A model generated the notes under the pieces. That model was not told the DNA's origin. It saw only the letters and a list, made by a program, of their open reading frames with translations, and did no database searches. A stretch of DNA of 63,513 bases from a virus, in the IMG/VR virus record IMGVR_UViG_3300021964_006691, positions 1-63,513 of that record; one strand, given 5' to 3'. The position numbers were made by a program, and so were the translations under genes. Positions 8,949 through 18,021 of this stretch are shown here, piece by piece; positions within the stretch are counted from its first letter, which is position 1; the number at the start of each line of letters is the position of its first letter.

Positions 8949-9293
8949 ATGCTTATTAACGAAGTAGTACTTAAAGAAAAAAACACTGATTATGAAGCAG
9001 GGCTTTTATCCAAAATTCAGGATGTCTTAACAGTTGCTATGTCTCGTGATATTAAAAAAGTATCAACAGAAAAATTCCTTAAAATACTAGATTCTAATGG
9101 TTACACAGATTTAACTATGGACCAATTAAAGTTAGCAGTCAACAAGAGTGGGTTTGCTAACAGTATAGATGACGATATTATTGTACCCAAAGATGAATTA
9201 GGTGCAGATATAGACACAGAAGTAGAGCCTACTGTAGATGTAGGAGCAATGGCAGGTGATCAAGCCATGTCAGATATAAAGGCAGAATTATAA
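8949..9293 (+). CDS. Conserved phage protein, possible virion component
   Basis: 114 residues starting MLINEVVLKEK, with INE and LKE both fitting the T4 prohead-protease pattern. The middle is helical (KFLKILDSNGYTDLTMDQLK) and the C-terminus is acidic. It sits between two structural-type genes and overlaps the next by one base (TAATG). Function unknown. Confidence 0.55.
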   Translation: MLINEVVLKEKNTDYEAGLLSKIQDVLTVAMSRDIKKVSTEKFLKILDSNGYTDLTMDQLKLAVNKSGFANSIDDDIIVPKDELGADIDTEVEPTVDVGAMAGDQAMSDIKAEL

Positions 9294-9613
9294 TGGCTAA
9301 TATTTTTGTAAATGCCACACAGGCAAGAGCTAACAGCAGGAATAACGTAGTTATTCATGGCGAAATAAAAACTATTGAATCAGAAGTTTTTTCAAATATA
9401 GATTCAGGCGTACTATACGCAAATGTAGTTTCAAATTCTACAATGACAAACAGTAATGTATATTACTATGTTTGGAATGGAACCACAACAGATCCCACAA
9501 AACTAGATCAAATTAATTATGTTAAAAAATATTTTACTGATCTAGGGTATGGTGTAAACATCACCACAAATACCAGTTCAAATAATACTATTTCCTGGAA
9601 CGTTTCCTGGTAA
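9293..9613 (+). CDS. Small beta-rich putative structural protein
   Basis: 106 residues, Asn/Ser/Thr-rich, with alternating hydrophobic residues (NVVIHGEIKTI, NVYYYVWNG) that suggest a beta-sandwich. No catalytic motif is seen. It is translationally coupled to the upstream gene (TAATG). A virion or tail role is inferred from context. Confidence 0.5.
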   Translation: MANIFVNATQARANSRNNVVIHGEIKTIESEVFSNIDSGVLYANVVSNSTMTNSNVYYYVWNGTTTDPTKLDQINYVKKYFTDLGYGVNITTNTSSNNTISWNVSW

Positions 9614-9647
9614 ATAGACATATAACGAACAACTTAAAACAATTTTA

Positions 9648-10325
9648 ATGCTAATAAACAAATTCGAATACCCCACTCTGCGAAGAGAAACCCAAGCAAA
9701 CGGAAAAAGACAATATGTTGGTGACGACAGTATTCCTGTACCTAGTGTGACCACAGTACTAAGTGAAACAGGAGATAAAACTGCTTTAATGAACTGGCGT
9801 AAACGTGTAGGAGATGCAGAAGCAAATCGTATTAGTCAGGAAGCCGCAGGTCTTGGCACCAAAGTACATAACGCAATCGAAAAATATGTACTTAACGAAG
9901 AATATGAAATAAAAGGAAACAATCATATCAGTATTATGGCTAAAAATATGCTGGAAGAAATGATTGAACAAGGACTAAGTAAAGTAGACGAGTTATGGGG
10001 TGTTGAAGTAGGATTAATTGCGTCAGGATTATATGCTGGTACCTCAGATGCTATAGGAGTATATGAAGGCCAAGATGCTATAATTGACTTTAAGACTGCT
10101 AAAAAAATTAAAAAACGCGAATGGATCGAGGACTACTTTATGCAAGGTTGTGCCTATGCATTAGCCCATAATGAAATGATGGGGACAGAAATCAGTAAAG
10201 TTGTTATACTAATGGTTGATAGAGAAGGTAAATTTGCTGAGTTCACCATTGAAGGTGAGGAATTCGAACAATATTGTGAGAAATGGTCAAATAGACTAGC
10301 AGATTATTACGCAAAGATTTCATAA
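9648..10325 (+). CDS. PD-(D/E)XK nuclease of RecB/Cas4-like type
   Basis: This 225-residue protein shows the RecB-like nuclease motif set: GLGTKVHNAIEKY near residue 70-80, D134 in GTSDAIG, D147-F-K149, and QxxxY at Q166/Y170. Cyanomyoviruses carry similar proteins annotated as exonucleases. A role in replication, recombination or DNA processing is likely. It starts MLINKFEYP. A weak late-like octamer (GGTAAATA, 9609-9616) overlaps the upstream stop. Confidence 0.8.
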   Translation: MLINKFEYPTLRRETQANGKRQYVGDDSIPVPSVTTVLSETGDKTALMNWRKRVGDAEANRISQEAAGLGTKVHNAIEKYVLNEEYEIKGNNHISIMAKNMLEEMIEQGLSKVDELWGVEVGLIASGLYAGTSDAIGVYEGQDAIIDFKTAKKIKKREWIEDYFMQGCAYALAHNEMMGTEISKVVILMVDREGKFAEFTIEGEEFEQYCEKWSNRLADYYAKIS

Positions 10326-10339
10326 ACTTTTCAGAAAAT

Positions 10340-10347
10340 GATAAATA
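10340..10347 (+). promoter_or_regulatory. Late promoter GATAAATA
   Basis: GATAAATA lies 25 nt before the ATG at 10373, with a TAGGAGAC ribosome-binding site between. Confidence 0.6.
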
Positions 10348-10372
10348 CTAGGTAATAGGAGACTTATTTAGT

Positions 10373-12508
10373 ATGGCAACAGGTAATAACACAGTAGTAG
10401 TATCAAGAATACAAAATCGTAGAGGGTTAAAACAAGACCTACCTCAACCACTCCGCTCTGGAGAAATTGGGTTAGCAACTGACAGCCGTCAAGTATTTAT
10501 TGGTGGTAGTGAATTAAACTCTACTTTCAATAAAACAGTAATATATGAAACAACTGATAATGCAAAGCAAGTTGTAGACAGTATTGCAAACAACCAAATT
10601 ATTCAGTTCACTGTACCACACAGGAGATATAACACTAGTTTAGATGGTTTAGATGGTACTGCTAAAAGTTTTACATATACAGGTAGCAGTGATGTAAGCA
10701 TCACTAATAGTAATAGAGATGTATTTAAGAATACTGTAGGTGCAGGAAATGTCGTAAGTATAGAATCAGGTGCGGCTTTTGATGCCGACGATTTAACAGT
10801 AGTAAAAAATGGTACGGTATTAGTAGGAAATACTACAGCATCAATAGGTACATTAACAACTGAAGATTATATTTTTACATCAGGCACAACACTAGGTAAT
10901 GACCATACAATTACTTTTAAAACTATACCTTTAACAAGCGACGATATTGGTATTACTTATTACAGTAATTCAGCAGTAATAAGGACTCTTGATGGTGCTA
11001 GTAGTAGCGACCAAAACATTAAACCTGGTTATGGTAATGTAAGTTTAGGTGAATTAACAAATTTTTATAACAGACAAGATATACCTACATTTTTACAAAT
11101 ACCTACAGATTTAATTGTGGTAAATGCAACTACTGGTACAGGGTATATTGGCTTACAACATAAGCATACAGCAGTAATATCGTCAAGTACTGCAGATATT
11201 ACTATTTTAGGATTATCAAACTTACTAGTAAGTAGAACAAGTGAAAAAGTATCAAATGTACCTTACACGGCTTCAGGGTCTAATGTTACAGTTGCATATG
11301 ATTATGCAGATCAAAAATATACAACAAATGCAAATAATTATAATCATGTTTACATAACAGATGGAACGGATGCCAATGTAAATGGCAATGTTCAAATTAC
11401 TAGTTCTAATAGCACTCATTTTACATTTACTGTGAGTGGCACTCCAGCAACCAGTGGAAATTTATCACATACAAGAATTATGCAGTTTGATTTATCAGGA
11501 GCGCCTAGCAGTGGTAATATTTCTACAGCATTAAATACGGTAACCGGAATTGTAAATAATACTGGAAATATTACGACAGGTTCAAATGTTACTCAGGCTT
11601 GGCATAGTTTACAATTATTACCACAATATGATCCTGCAACAGGCACGCAAGTATCCTCTACCAAAGTTTACTTTACACATAAGTCAGCTCAAAGCAGTAC
11701 ACCAGCAAACTTTACATTACATGAAGATGGAAGTACACTATCAAGACTTAATCTAACTGAAAGAGAATATACCAGAGCAAATGCTACAGTTAAAGCACAA
11801 TTAGAAGACTTTTTATATGATGCTATGATAGATTCTGCTCTTAATGTGTTTGAGTCTGTTGATACTAATCAAACATATACAGCAAATTCTACTGTAGATG
11901 CAAGTATAGGTTCATACAGTTTAAATACTAACACAGAAGGCACAGAAATTACATTTAATAGTAATGAAGAAGCCAGGAACTTTTCTACATTAGTAAACAA
12001 GTTGTATTTTGAATACAGTATTTATAATACACCTGGTGCAGGAGGATTGGGGAGTTTAACAGTAAGCTCAAAAGGTTTAACTAATGTAAAAAATAATATC
12101 CAATTACAAACAGCCGAAGGAGCCGCAAGTGGATTACCTGATGTAGCATATGACTCTACAGAAACTGCAAGTATTCCAGAAGCCGCAAATACAAATATTA
12201 AAACCTTTGATATGACAGCATACGATACTTTTGTAATAGATTATAGTATAGACTTCAGAAGTGGTTCAGATCTATATAGAAAAGTTGGTCTGTTACAGTT
12301 ATCCAGTTACGACTATGGCTCAGGCAACCCAGCAGATGTAGTTATACAGGATTACGGTACAGACAAAGCAGTTGGATCAGTAACAGGTAATGTACAATTT
12401 ACAGCAAATGTATCCAGTAGTGTACTAACACTTACAGCAATTAGTAGTGTAACTGAATCTTGCAATATGAAATATCTTGTAAGAAAATGGAATGCACCTT
12501 TAACTTAA
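10373..12508 (+). CDS. Tail-fibre-like virion protein
   Basis: 711 residues. The N-terminal segment (IQNRRG, then LRSGEIGLATDSRQVFIGG) matches the short repeat-like domain at the start of many phage fibre and tropism proteins. The remainder is Asn/Ser/Thr-rich and beta-structured, as expected of a fibre or baseplate appendage. It has a late promoter and a good ribosome-binding site. Receptor binding is inferred; no autocleavage or chaperone domain is visible. Confidence 0.65.
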   Translation: MATGNNTVVVSRIQNRRGLKQDLPQPLRSGEIGLATDSRQVFIGGSELNSTFNKTVIYETTDNAKQVVDSIANNQIIQFTVPHRRYNTSLDGLDGTAKSFTYTGSSDVSITNSNRDVFKNTVGAGNVVSIESGAAFDADDLTVVKNGTVLVGNTTASIGTLTTEDYIFTSGTTLGNDHTITFKTIPLTSDDIGITYYSNSAVIRTLDGASSSDQNIKPGYGNVSLGELTNFYNRQDIPTFLQIPTDLIVVNATTGTGYIGLQHKHTAVISSSTADITILGLSNLLVSRTSEKVSNVPYTASGSNVTVAYDYADQKYTTNANNYNHVYITDGTDANVNGNVQITSSNSTHFTFTVSGTPATSGNLSHTRIMQFDLSGAPSSGNISTALNTVTGIVNNTGNITTGSNVTQAWHSLQLLPQYDPATGTQVSSTKVYFTHKSAQSSTPANFTLHEDGSTLSRLNLTEREYTRANATVKAQLEDFLYDAMIDSALNVFESVDTNQTYTANSTVDASIGSYSLNTNTEGTEITFNSNEEARNFSTLVNKLYFEYSIYNTPGAGGLGSLTVSSKGLTNVKNNIQLQTAEGAASGLPDVAYDSTETASIPEAANTNIKTFDMTAYDTFVIDYSIDFRSGSDLYRKVGLLQLSSYDYGSGNPADVVIQDYGTDKAVGSVTGNVQFTANVSSSVLTLTAISSVTESCNMKYLVRKWNAPLT

Positions 12509-12514
12509 TGGTTA

Positions 12515-12946
12515 ATGTTTCTTAATACTAATAGCTCAGAAGATAGATTAAAAATTTGGCGAGAGGTAAGAAACACTGATGTTTCATCAGCCCAAGACCT
12601 AGTCAAAAAATTTATAGATATCAAAATACTTCCACGTTATTTAGATTACTATACCCCAAAGAGCTGGCCTAACCCTTTTGAGATATTATTTGAGGGTTAC
12701 TTATGTCAATCAGGAGTAACTATTTTACTTACTTCCACATTAATAAAAAAAGGATTCATTACTAGCAATGAACTTTCTTTTCCTGTGATAAGTAATAACA
12801 TAACAGGAGATTCAGGTATAGTACTGTTAGATGGAAATGACGTTTACAACTTTACTCCTGGAGAAATTGTTAGTTGGGAATTTGTAAAAAACAACTCCAC
12901 GATATTTCAAACACATAAATTAAATAAAGAAAAGTTTTCTTATTGA
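12515..12946 (+). CDS. Conserved hypothetical phage protein
   Basis: 143 residues starting MFLNTNSSEDRLKIWREVR. The N-terminal half is helical and Trp/Tyr-rich and the C-terminal half is beta-like. It follows the fibre-like gene by 6 nt, probably in the same late transcript. I do not recognise a family. Confidence 0.5.
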   Translation: MFLNTNSSEDRLKIWREVRNTDVSSAQDLVKKFIDIKILPRYLDYYTPKSWPNPFEILFEGYLCQSGVTILLTSTLIKKGFITSNELSFPVISNNITGDSGIVLLDGNDVYNFTPGEIVSWEFVKNNSTIFQTHKLNKEKFSY

Positions 12947-12979
12947 CTTTTATACAGTTATATAGTAGAATAATTCTGC

Positions 12980-12987
12980 GATAAATA
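12980..12987 (+). promoter_or_regulatory. Late-type octamer upstream of nrdA
   Basis: GATAAATA lies 36 nt before the nrdA ATG, followed by a TAAGGA ribosome-binding site. Finding a late-type octamer before nrdA is slightly unexpected, since T4 nrd genes are early/middle. Confidence 0.5.
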
Positions 12988-13023
12988 TAACTTTACAATA
13001 CAGAATTTTAAGGACAAACACAC

Positions 13024-15312
13024 ATGCAAGTTAAGAAAAGAGATGGTACTTTAGAAGACTTAAACATAGAAAAACTACACAAAGTGGTGATGTATGCATG
13101 TGAAGATATTTCTGGTGTAAGTGCATCAGAAGTAGAAATAAATTCTAAAATTCAATTCTTTGATAAAATAGTTACAGAAGATATACAAGAGACACTTATT
13201 AAAAGTGCCGCAGACCTTATCAGTGAAGAGTCTCCAAACTATCAGTATGTGGCAGGTAGACTGATTAACTACCATCTGCGTAAACAAGTATATGGAACAT
13301 TTGAACCTCCTTGCTTATGTGATATAATTCAGGATAATATAGACGCAGGGTTTTATGACTCTGAGTTTGTTGAGTTGTACACAAAAGAAGAAATCAATCA
13401 ATTACAAGAATATATTGACCATAACAGGGACGAAGTATTAACTTATGCGGCTATGGAACAATTCCGTGGCAAGTATCTAGTACAAAATAGAAGTACAGGT
13501 GAAATATTTGAAACACCACAAGTAGCATATATGATGATTGCGGCAACATTGTTTAGCAAGTATCCAGCAGAAACTAGAATGAGTTATGTGAAAGCATACT
13601 ATGATGCTATAAGTACTTTCAAAATTTCTTTGCCTACGCCAGTTATGGCAGGTGTGCGTACGCCACAAAGACAGTTTAGCAGTTGCGTACTAATTGAAAC
13701 TGGTGACAGTTTGGATAGTATTAATGCAACTAGTAGCAGTATTGTAAAGTATGTAAGTCAAAAAGCAGGCATAGGTATTGGTGCTGGTAGTATAAGAGCG
13801 GTAGGTTCTAAGATAAGGAGTGGAGATGCTACTCACACTGGAGTTATTCCTTTCTATAAAATGTTCCAATCTGCTGTAAAGAGTTGTAGTCAAGGTGGAG
13901 TACGTGGCGGAGCGGCTACATTATACTATCCTATTTGGCATTTAGAAGTTGAGGACTTACTAGTATTAAAGAACAACAAAGGCACAGAGGACAACAGAGT
14001 GCGTCACATGGACTATGGCGTACAGTTTAACAAACTGATGTACGAAAGACTTATTACAGGTGGTAATATTACGTTGTTTAGTCCACAAGACGTACCAGGA
14101 CTTTATGATGCTTTTTTCCAAGACCAAGACAAGTTTCAAGAGTTATATGAAAAAGCAGAACGTATGACAAGCATAAAGAAAAAATCTATTCCGGCTATAG
14201 AACTCTTTAGTTCCTTTGTGACAGAAAGAAAAGATACAGGTAGAATATATTTGATGAATGTTGATCATGCTAATACACATGGAGCATTTATAGAAGAAGT
14301 AGCACCAATTAAACAAAGTAATTTATGCTGTGAAATTGATCTACCAACTAAGCCTTTGTCAGATGTAAATGACCCAGAAGGTGAAATTAGTTTGTGTACA
14401 TTAAGTGCCGTAAATTGGGGTGTAGTAAAGGACACAACTGAAATGCAAAAGATTTGTAACCTAGCAGTAAGAGGATTAGACGAACTTTTAGATTACCAAG
14501 AGTATCCTATATTAGCGGCAGAGCTTAGTACTATGAACAGACGTCCTTTAGGCATCGGTATAATTAATTTCGCATATTGGTTAGTTAAACATGATACAAC
14601 TTACCAAGAACCTAATCTAGAGCTAGTAGACGAATGGGCAGAAGCATGGAGTTACGGACTGATTAAAGCAAGTAACGAGTTAGCACAAGAAAAAGGTGCA
14701 TGTCCTAAAACAATGGAAACAAAATACGGACACGGTATTACACCTAACCAAACATACAAAAAAGATGTTGACGAGTTAGTAAAACACAAAGAACGTATGG
14801 ATTGGAAAGGATTGCGTAAACAGTTAGCAGAAACAGGTATTAGAAACAGCACACTAATGGCACTTATGCCTGCTGAAACATCAGCACAGATTTCAAACAG
14901 CACAAATGGTATTGAGCCACCGCGTAGTTATGTTAGTATAAAACAAAGTAAGCATGGTGTATTAAAACAAGTAGTGCCAGGGTATCCTTATTACAAAAAT
15001 AAGTACGATTTACTTTGGGATCAAAAGAGCCCACAAGGATATTTAAAAATAATGGCAGTATTGCAAAAGTATATTGACCAGGGTATTAGTGTAAATACCA
15101 GTTATAATCCTGAGCATTATGAGGACGAAAAGGTTCCAATGAGTGTTTTAATACAAGATATACTGACTTTTTATAAATACGGTGGCAAACAATTATACTA
15201 TAATAACACCTATGACGGACAGGGCGAAATCGATATTCATAAAGATGACGCTCAGGGCGAACTTGCCATTACTGAAATAGACGAAGAAGATTGCGAGAGT
15301 TGTAAAATATGA
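13024..15312 (+). CDS. nrdA: Ribonucleoside-diphosphate reductase alpha subunit, class Ia
   Basis: This 762-residue protein reduces ribonucleotides to deoxyribonucleotides for phage DNA synthesis. Residues 1-90 are an ATP-cone regulatory domain (VKKRDGTLEDLN). The catalytic residues are in place: C221 (SSCVLIE), the N433-x-C435-x-E437 triad (NLCCE) and C458 (LCTLSAVNWG), with the C-terminal redox pair in CESCKI. The length is typical of the family. It overlaps nrdB by ATGA. No intron or inserted element interrupts it. Confidence 0.97.
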   Translation: MQVKKRDGTLEDLNIEKLHKVVMYACEDISGVSASEVEINSKIQFFDKIVTEDIQETLIKSAADLISEESPNYQYVAGRLINYHLRKQVYGTFEPPCLCDIIQDNIDAGFYDSEFVELYTKEEINQLQEYIDHNRDEVLTYAAMEQFRGKYLVQNRSTGEIFETPQVAYMMIAATLFSKYPAETRMSYVKAYYDAISTFKISLPTPVMAGVRTPQRQFSSCVLIETGDSLDSINATSSSIVKYVSQKAGIGIGAGSIRAVGSKIRSGDATHTGVIPFYKMFQSAVKSCSQGGVRGGAATLYYPIWHLEVEDLLVLKNNKGTEDNRVRHMDYGVQFNKLMYERLITGGNITLFSPQDVPGLYDAFFQDQDKFQELYEKAERMTSIKKKSIPAIELFSSFVTERKDTGRIYLMNVDHANTHGAFIEEVAPIKQSNLCCEIDLPTKPLSDVNDPEGEISLCTLSAVNWGVVKDTTEMQKICNLAVRGLDELLDYQEYPILAAELSTMNRRPLGIGIINFAYWLVKHDTTYQEPNLELVDEWAEAWSYGLIKASNELAQEKGACPKTMETKYGHGITPNQTYKKDVDELVKHKERMDWKGLRKQLAETGIRNSTLMALMPAETSAQISNSTNGIEPPRSYVSIKQSKHGVLKQVVPGYPYYKNKYDLLWDQKSPQGYLKIMAVLQKYIDQGISVNTSYNPEHYEDEKVPMSVLIQDILTFYKYGGKQLYYNNTYDGQGEIDIHKDDAQGELAITEIDEEDCESCKI

Positions 15313-16406
15313 CAGTACTAGATACCAAAAATAAAACACATCATACTAAGGCTAAGATGTTCTTAGATCCTGCTGGAGGCGTAGCCGTACAGAGATATGA
15401 TACATTAAAATATAAACAGTTTGATAAACTGACTGATAAACAGTTGGGTTTCTTTTGGCGACCAGAAGAAGTAGATATTACTAAAGACGCAACAGACTTT
15501 AAAAATCTTACTGACTTTGAAAAACACATTTTTACAAGTAATTTAAAACGACAAATTATATTAGATAGTGTACAAGGTCGCTCACCAAATTTGGCTTTTC
15601 TGCCTATAGTAAGTCTGCCAGAATTAGAAACCTGGATAGAAACTTGGGCATTTAGTGAAACAATTCACAGTAGAAGTTATACACATATTATCAGAAACGT
15701 ATATCCTGACCCGAGCAAGGTTTTTGATGAAATGTTAGACATAAAAGAAATTTGTGATTGTGCAGATAGTATTACTGAAAATTATGATAAACTTATCGAG
15801 TATAACTTGTTAAGACAAAAAGGATATAAAACTTATGACGAATACGAGCATAAGAAAAGGATTTGGTTAGCACTTATGAGTGTAAACATTTTAGAAGGTG
15901 TACGTTTTTATGTATCTTTTGCCTGTAGTTGGGCATTTGCTGAGCTAAAAAGAATGGAAGGTAATGCTAAAATTATAAAACTAATTGCTAGAGATGAGAA
16001 CGTTCACTTAGCAAGTACTCAGCAAATGCTAAAGTTTTTGCCACAAGACGACAAAGACTTTGCCAAGATACAAAAAGAATGTGCCGAAGAGTGTAAACAG
16101 ATGTTTATTGATGCAGTAGAGCAAGAAAAAACCTGGGCAGAGTACTTATTTAAGGATGGCAGTATTATAGGACTAAATGCCGAACTTTTAAAACAATATG
16201 TAGAGTTTATCGCCGCCAAAAGAATGAGAGCAGTAAACCTAGAAGCGATATATAATAGTGGTACTAACCCTTTACCTTGGACACAGGCATGGATTACAGG
16301 TGGATCAGTGCAAGTTGCTCCACAAGAAACAGAAATATCGTCATACGTTATAGGTGGTACTAAACAAGACGTTGACAACAAAACATTTAAAGGATTTAGT
16401 TTATAA
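15309..16406 (+). CDS. nrdB: Ribonucleoside-diphosphate reductase beta subunit, class Ia
   Basis: This 365-residue protein supplies the diiron-tyrosyl radical for NrdA. Metal ligands and radical residue are visible in blocks nearly identical to bacterial NrdB: D86 in ILDSVQGRSP, and E117, H120 and radical Tyr124 in WAFSETIHSRSYTH. A second EGVRFYVSFACSW and RDENVH block gives the remaining ligands. The start overlaps the nrdA stop (ATGA), giving a fixed subunit ratio. Confidence 0.97.
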   Translation: MTVLDTKNKTHHTKAKMFLDPAGGVAVQRYDTLKYKQFDKLTDKQLGFFWRPEEVDITKDATDFKNLTDFEKHIFTSNLKRQIILDSVQGRSPNLAFLPIVSLPELETWIETWAFSETIHSRSYTHIIRNVYPDPSKVFDEMLDIKEICDCADSITENYDKLIEYNLLRQKGYKTYDEYEHKKRIWLALMSVNILEGVRFYVSFACSWAFAELKRMEGNAKIIKLIARDENVHLASTQQMLKFLPQDDKDFAKIQKECAEECKQMFIDAVEQEKTWAEYLFKDGSIIGLNAELLKQYVEFIAAKRMRAVNLEAIYNSGTNPLPWTQAWITGGSVQVAPQETEISSYVIGGTKQDVDNKTFKGFSL

Positions 16407-16699
16407 TGTACACAGACATATTAAAAAATAGTTTAGGAAAAGTAGTATCAGTAAAAACTACAGCAGGAATAGAACTTATAGCAACACTAATAGGTTATGA
16501 TGAAAAGAATTTAACTTTAACATTAAATAAACCCAGATTAGTAGTTGTTGCTGAAGAAAACATTGCCGTAGTTCCTTATACTTTTACAAGTAAATCAGAA
16601 GAAGTATTTGTTTTAAGAGAACAATACTTGTCAGTAGATACAGCATTAGAGAATAGTTCAGCAGATTACCTACAACTACTTAAAGACAACGAATCATAG
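16406..16699 (+). CDS. Sm-like small beta-barrel protein (paralogue of 50414)
   Basis: 97 residues. Residues 8-50 follow the Sm1/Sm2 layout (GKVVSVKTTAGIELIATLIG, then LTLTLNKPRLVVV), as in Hfq/LSm folds and related phage proteins. A second protein of the same length and pattern lies at 50414. It overlaps nrdB by one base (TAATG). RNA binding is possible, but the classical Hfq KH motif is absent, so the function is open. Confidence 0.45.
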   Translation: MYTDILKNSLGKVVSVKTTAGIELIATLIGYDEKNLTLTLNKPRLVVVAEENIAVVPYTFTSKSEEVFVLREQYLSVDTALENSSADYLQLLKDNES

Positions 16700-16701
16700 T
16701 A

Positions 16702-16709
16702 GATAAATA
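16702..16709 (+). promoter_or_regulatory. Late promoter GATAAATA, 5 nt before ATG
   Basis: GATAAATA ends 5 nt before the PAAR gene ATG at 16715; a leaderless late mRNA is predicted. Confidence 0.65.
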
Positions 16710-16714
16710 ATACT

Positions 16715-16987
16715 ATGCCTAAAGTAGCAAGATTCATGGACATGGTTGGAACTGGTGTTATCCAAAACACCAAGCCTACTGGCGTCTTTGTAGAAGGCAG
16801 ACCAATAGCAACACTAGGAGATATTGTATCCACACACGGTGAAGCACCGCACATTGGTGCCAGTATAGTAGGCGCATGTTCTACAACAGTATTTGCAGGA
16901 AATATACCAGTTGCAATGGTAGGTTCTAAAGCAACATGTATGCATTCTGTAACAATGGGAAGTTTTACAGTTAATGTAGGACTGTAA
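16715..16987 (+). CDS. PAAR-domain spike-tip protein
   Basis: This 90-residue protein has the PAAR pattern throughout: short beta segments with PTGVFVEGRPIATLGD, then VSTHGEAPH, then ATCMHSVTMG. The His and Cys residues fit the Zn-binding site at the cone tip. PAAR proteins cap the VgrG/gp5-type spike (T4 gp5.4) and pierce the outer membrane. A dedicated late promoter fits a virion part. It overlaps the radical SAM gene by TAATG. Confidence 0.85.
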   Translation: MPKVARFMDMVGTGVIQNTKPTGVFVEGRPIATLGDIVSTHGEAPHIGASIVGACSTTVFAGNIPVAMVGSKATCMHSVTMGSFTVNVGL

Positions 16988-18021
16988 TGTCCAATCTAGT
17001 TTCTGTACGTGGCCCCCACGCCAGAAACAATACCAACACAATAAGAATACAATGGAACATGGGTAATTCATGTAATTACAAATGTGAATATTGCCCTCCT
17101 ATTTTACACAATGGAACCAAGCCCTGGTTAGACAAACAGCAATACATAGATGCAATCATACGCCTATCAACGCATTACAGCACCTTAGACAAACAGACAG
17201 AGTATGAGTTAATAGGAGGAGAAGTTACTGTTATACCAGGCTTTGAAGAAATAATTAAAACAATAAGCGAACACAATAGTACCAGTATTGTATACACAAA
17301 TGGTAGTAGAACAGTTAAATGGTGGAGCAAAGCGAAACAATATATGGATAGTGTTGTGCTAACTTACCACCCACAATCACAAGATTCCGAGCATTTTAAA
17401 GCAGTTATAAACGAGATAAAGGATTATGTACATATTGATGTAAACATCGCTGGAATAGGCGGAGACGTGCTCAAATTGGGCGAATTTGCAGAGGAATTGC
17501 GTGATTTATTTAAAGGCTGTAAACATAATGATTACAATATGGTAAGTATATGTGTTAAAACCATGTATAAGAAGCTCTTAGGACGTCAGAACAAGCAGGA
17601 AACATATTGGCAATACACTACAGAAGAGCAAGATGTATTACAACGCCCTGGAATAAAAGCACAAATATTGCCTGAAGTAGAGAAAGTAAACATACCAGAT
17701 GCTGAGTTTACACCAGACCCTGAGCCAGACCCAAATGCCTGGATGACAGAATTCTTGTATGATGATGGTACTGCTACTTATGTTCAAAGCCATCAAATTA
17801 TAGACAAGAGACTAAACAGTTTTCAGGGTATGAGATGTCATCTAGGATTTGAAAGTCTTAATATAGATGCCAGTGGAGATATGTATAGTAGTTGGTGTGG
17901 TGCTGTAAACTTTGGTAATATATCTGATAAAGATTGGAATTTACCACAAAGCAAAACTACCTGCCCTTATGCTTTTTGTAACAACATAAGTGATATATCT
18001 ATAACAAAGACTTTAGATTGA
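16987..18021 (+). CDS. Radical SAM protein with C-terminal Cys cluster
   Basis: 344 residues. CNYKCEYC (CX3CX2C) near residue 30 binds the SAM-cleaving 4Fe-4S cluster. IGGEVTVIPGFEEII is the GGE strand and IVYTNGS the following strand. The C-terminal MRCHLG, IDASGDMYSSWCG and TCPYAFC resemble an auxiliary (SPASM/twitch) cluster site. SPASM enzymes often modify peptides or sugars; the substrate is not evident. It converges with the minus-strand gene at 18013, overlapping 9 nt. Confidence 0.8.
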   Translation: MSNLVSVRGPHARNNTNTIRIQWNMGNSCNYKCEYCPPILHNGTKPWLDKQQYIDAIIRLSTHYSTLDKQTEYELIGGEVTVIPGFEEIIKTISEHNSTSIVYTNGSRTVKWWSKAKQYMDSVVLTYHPQSQDSEHFKAVINEIKDYVHIDVNIAGIGGDVLKLGEFAEELRDLFKGCKHNDYNMVSICVKTMYKKLLGRQNKQETYWQYTTEEQDVLQRPGIKAQILPEVEKVNIPDAEFTPDPEPDPNAWMTEFLYDDGTATYVQSHQIIDKRLNSFQGMRCHLGFESLNIDASGDMYSSWCGAVNFGNISDKDWNLPQSKTTCPYAFCNNISDISITKTLD

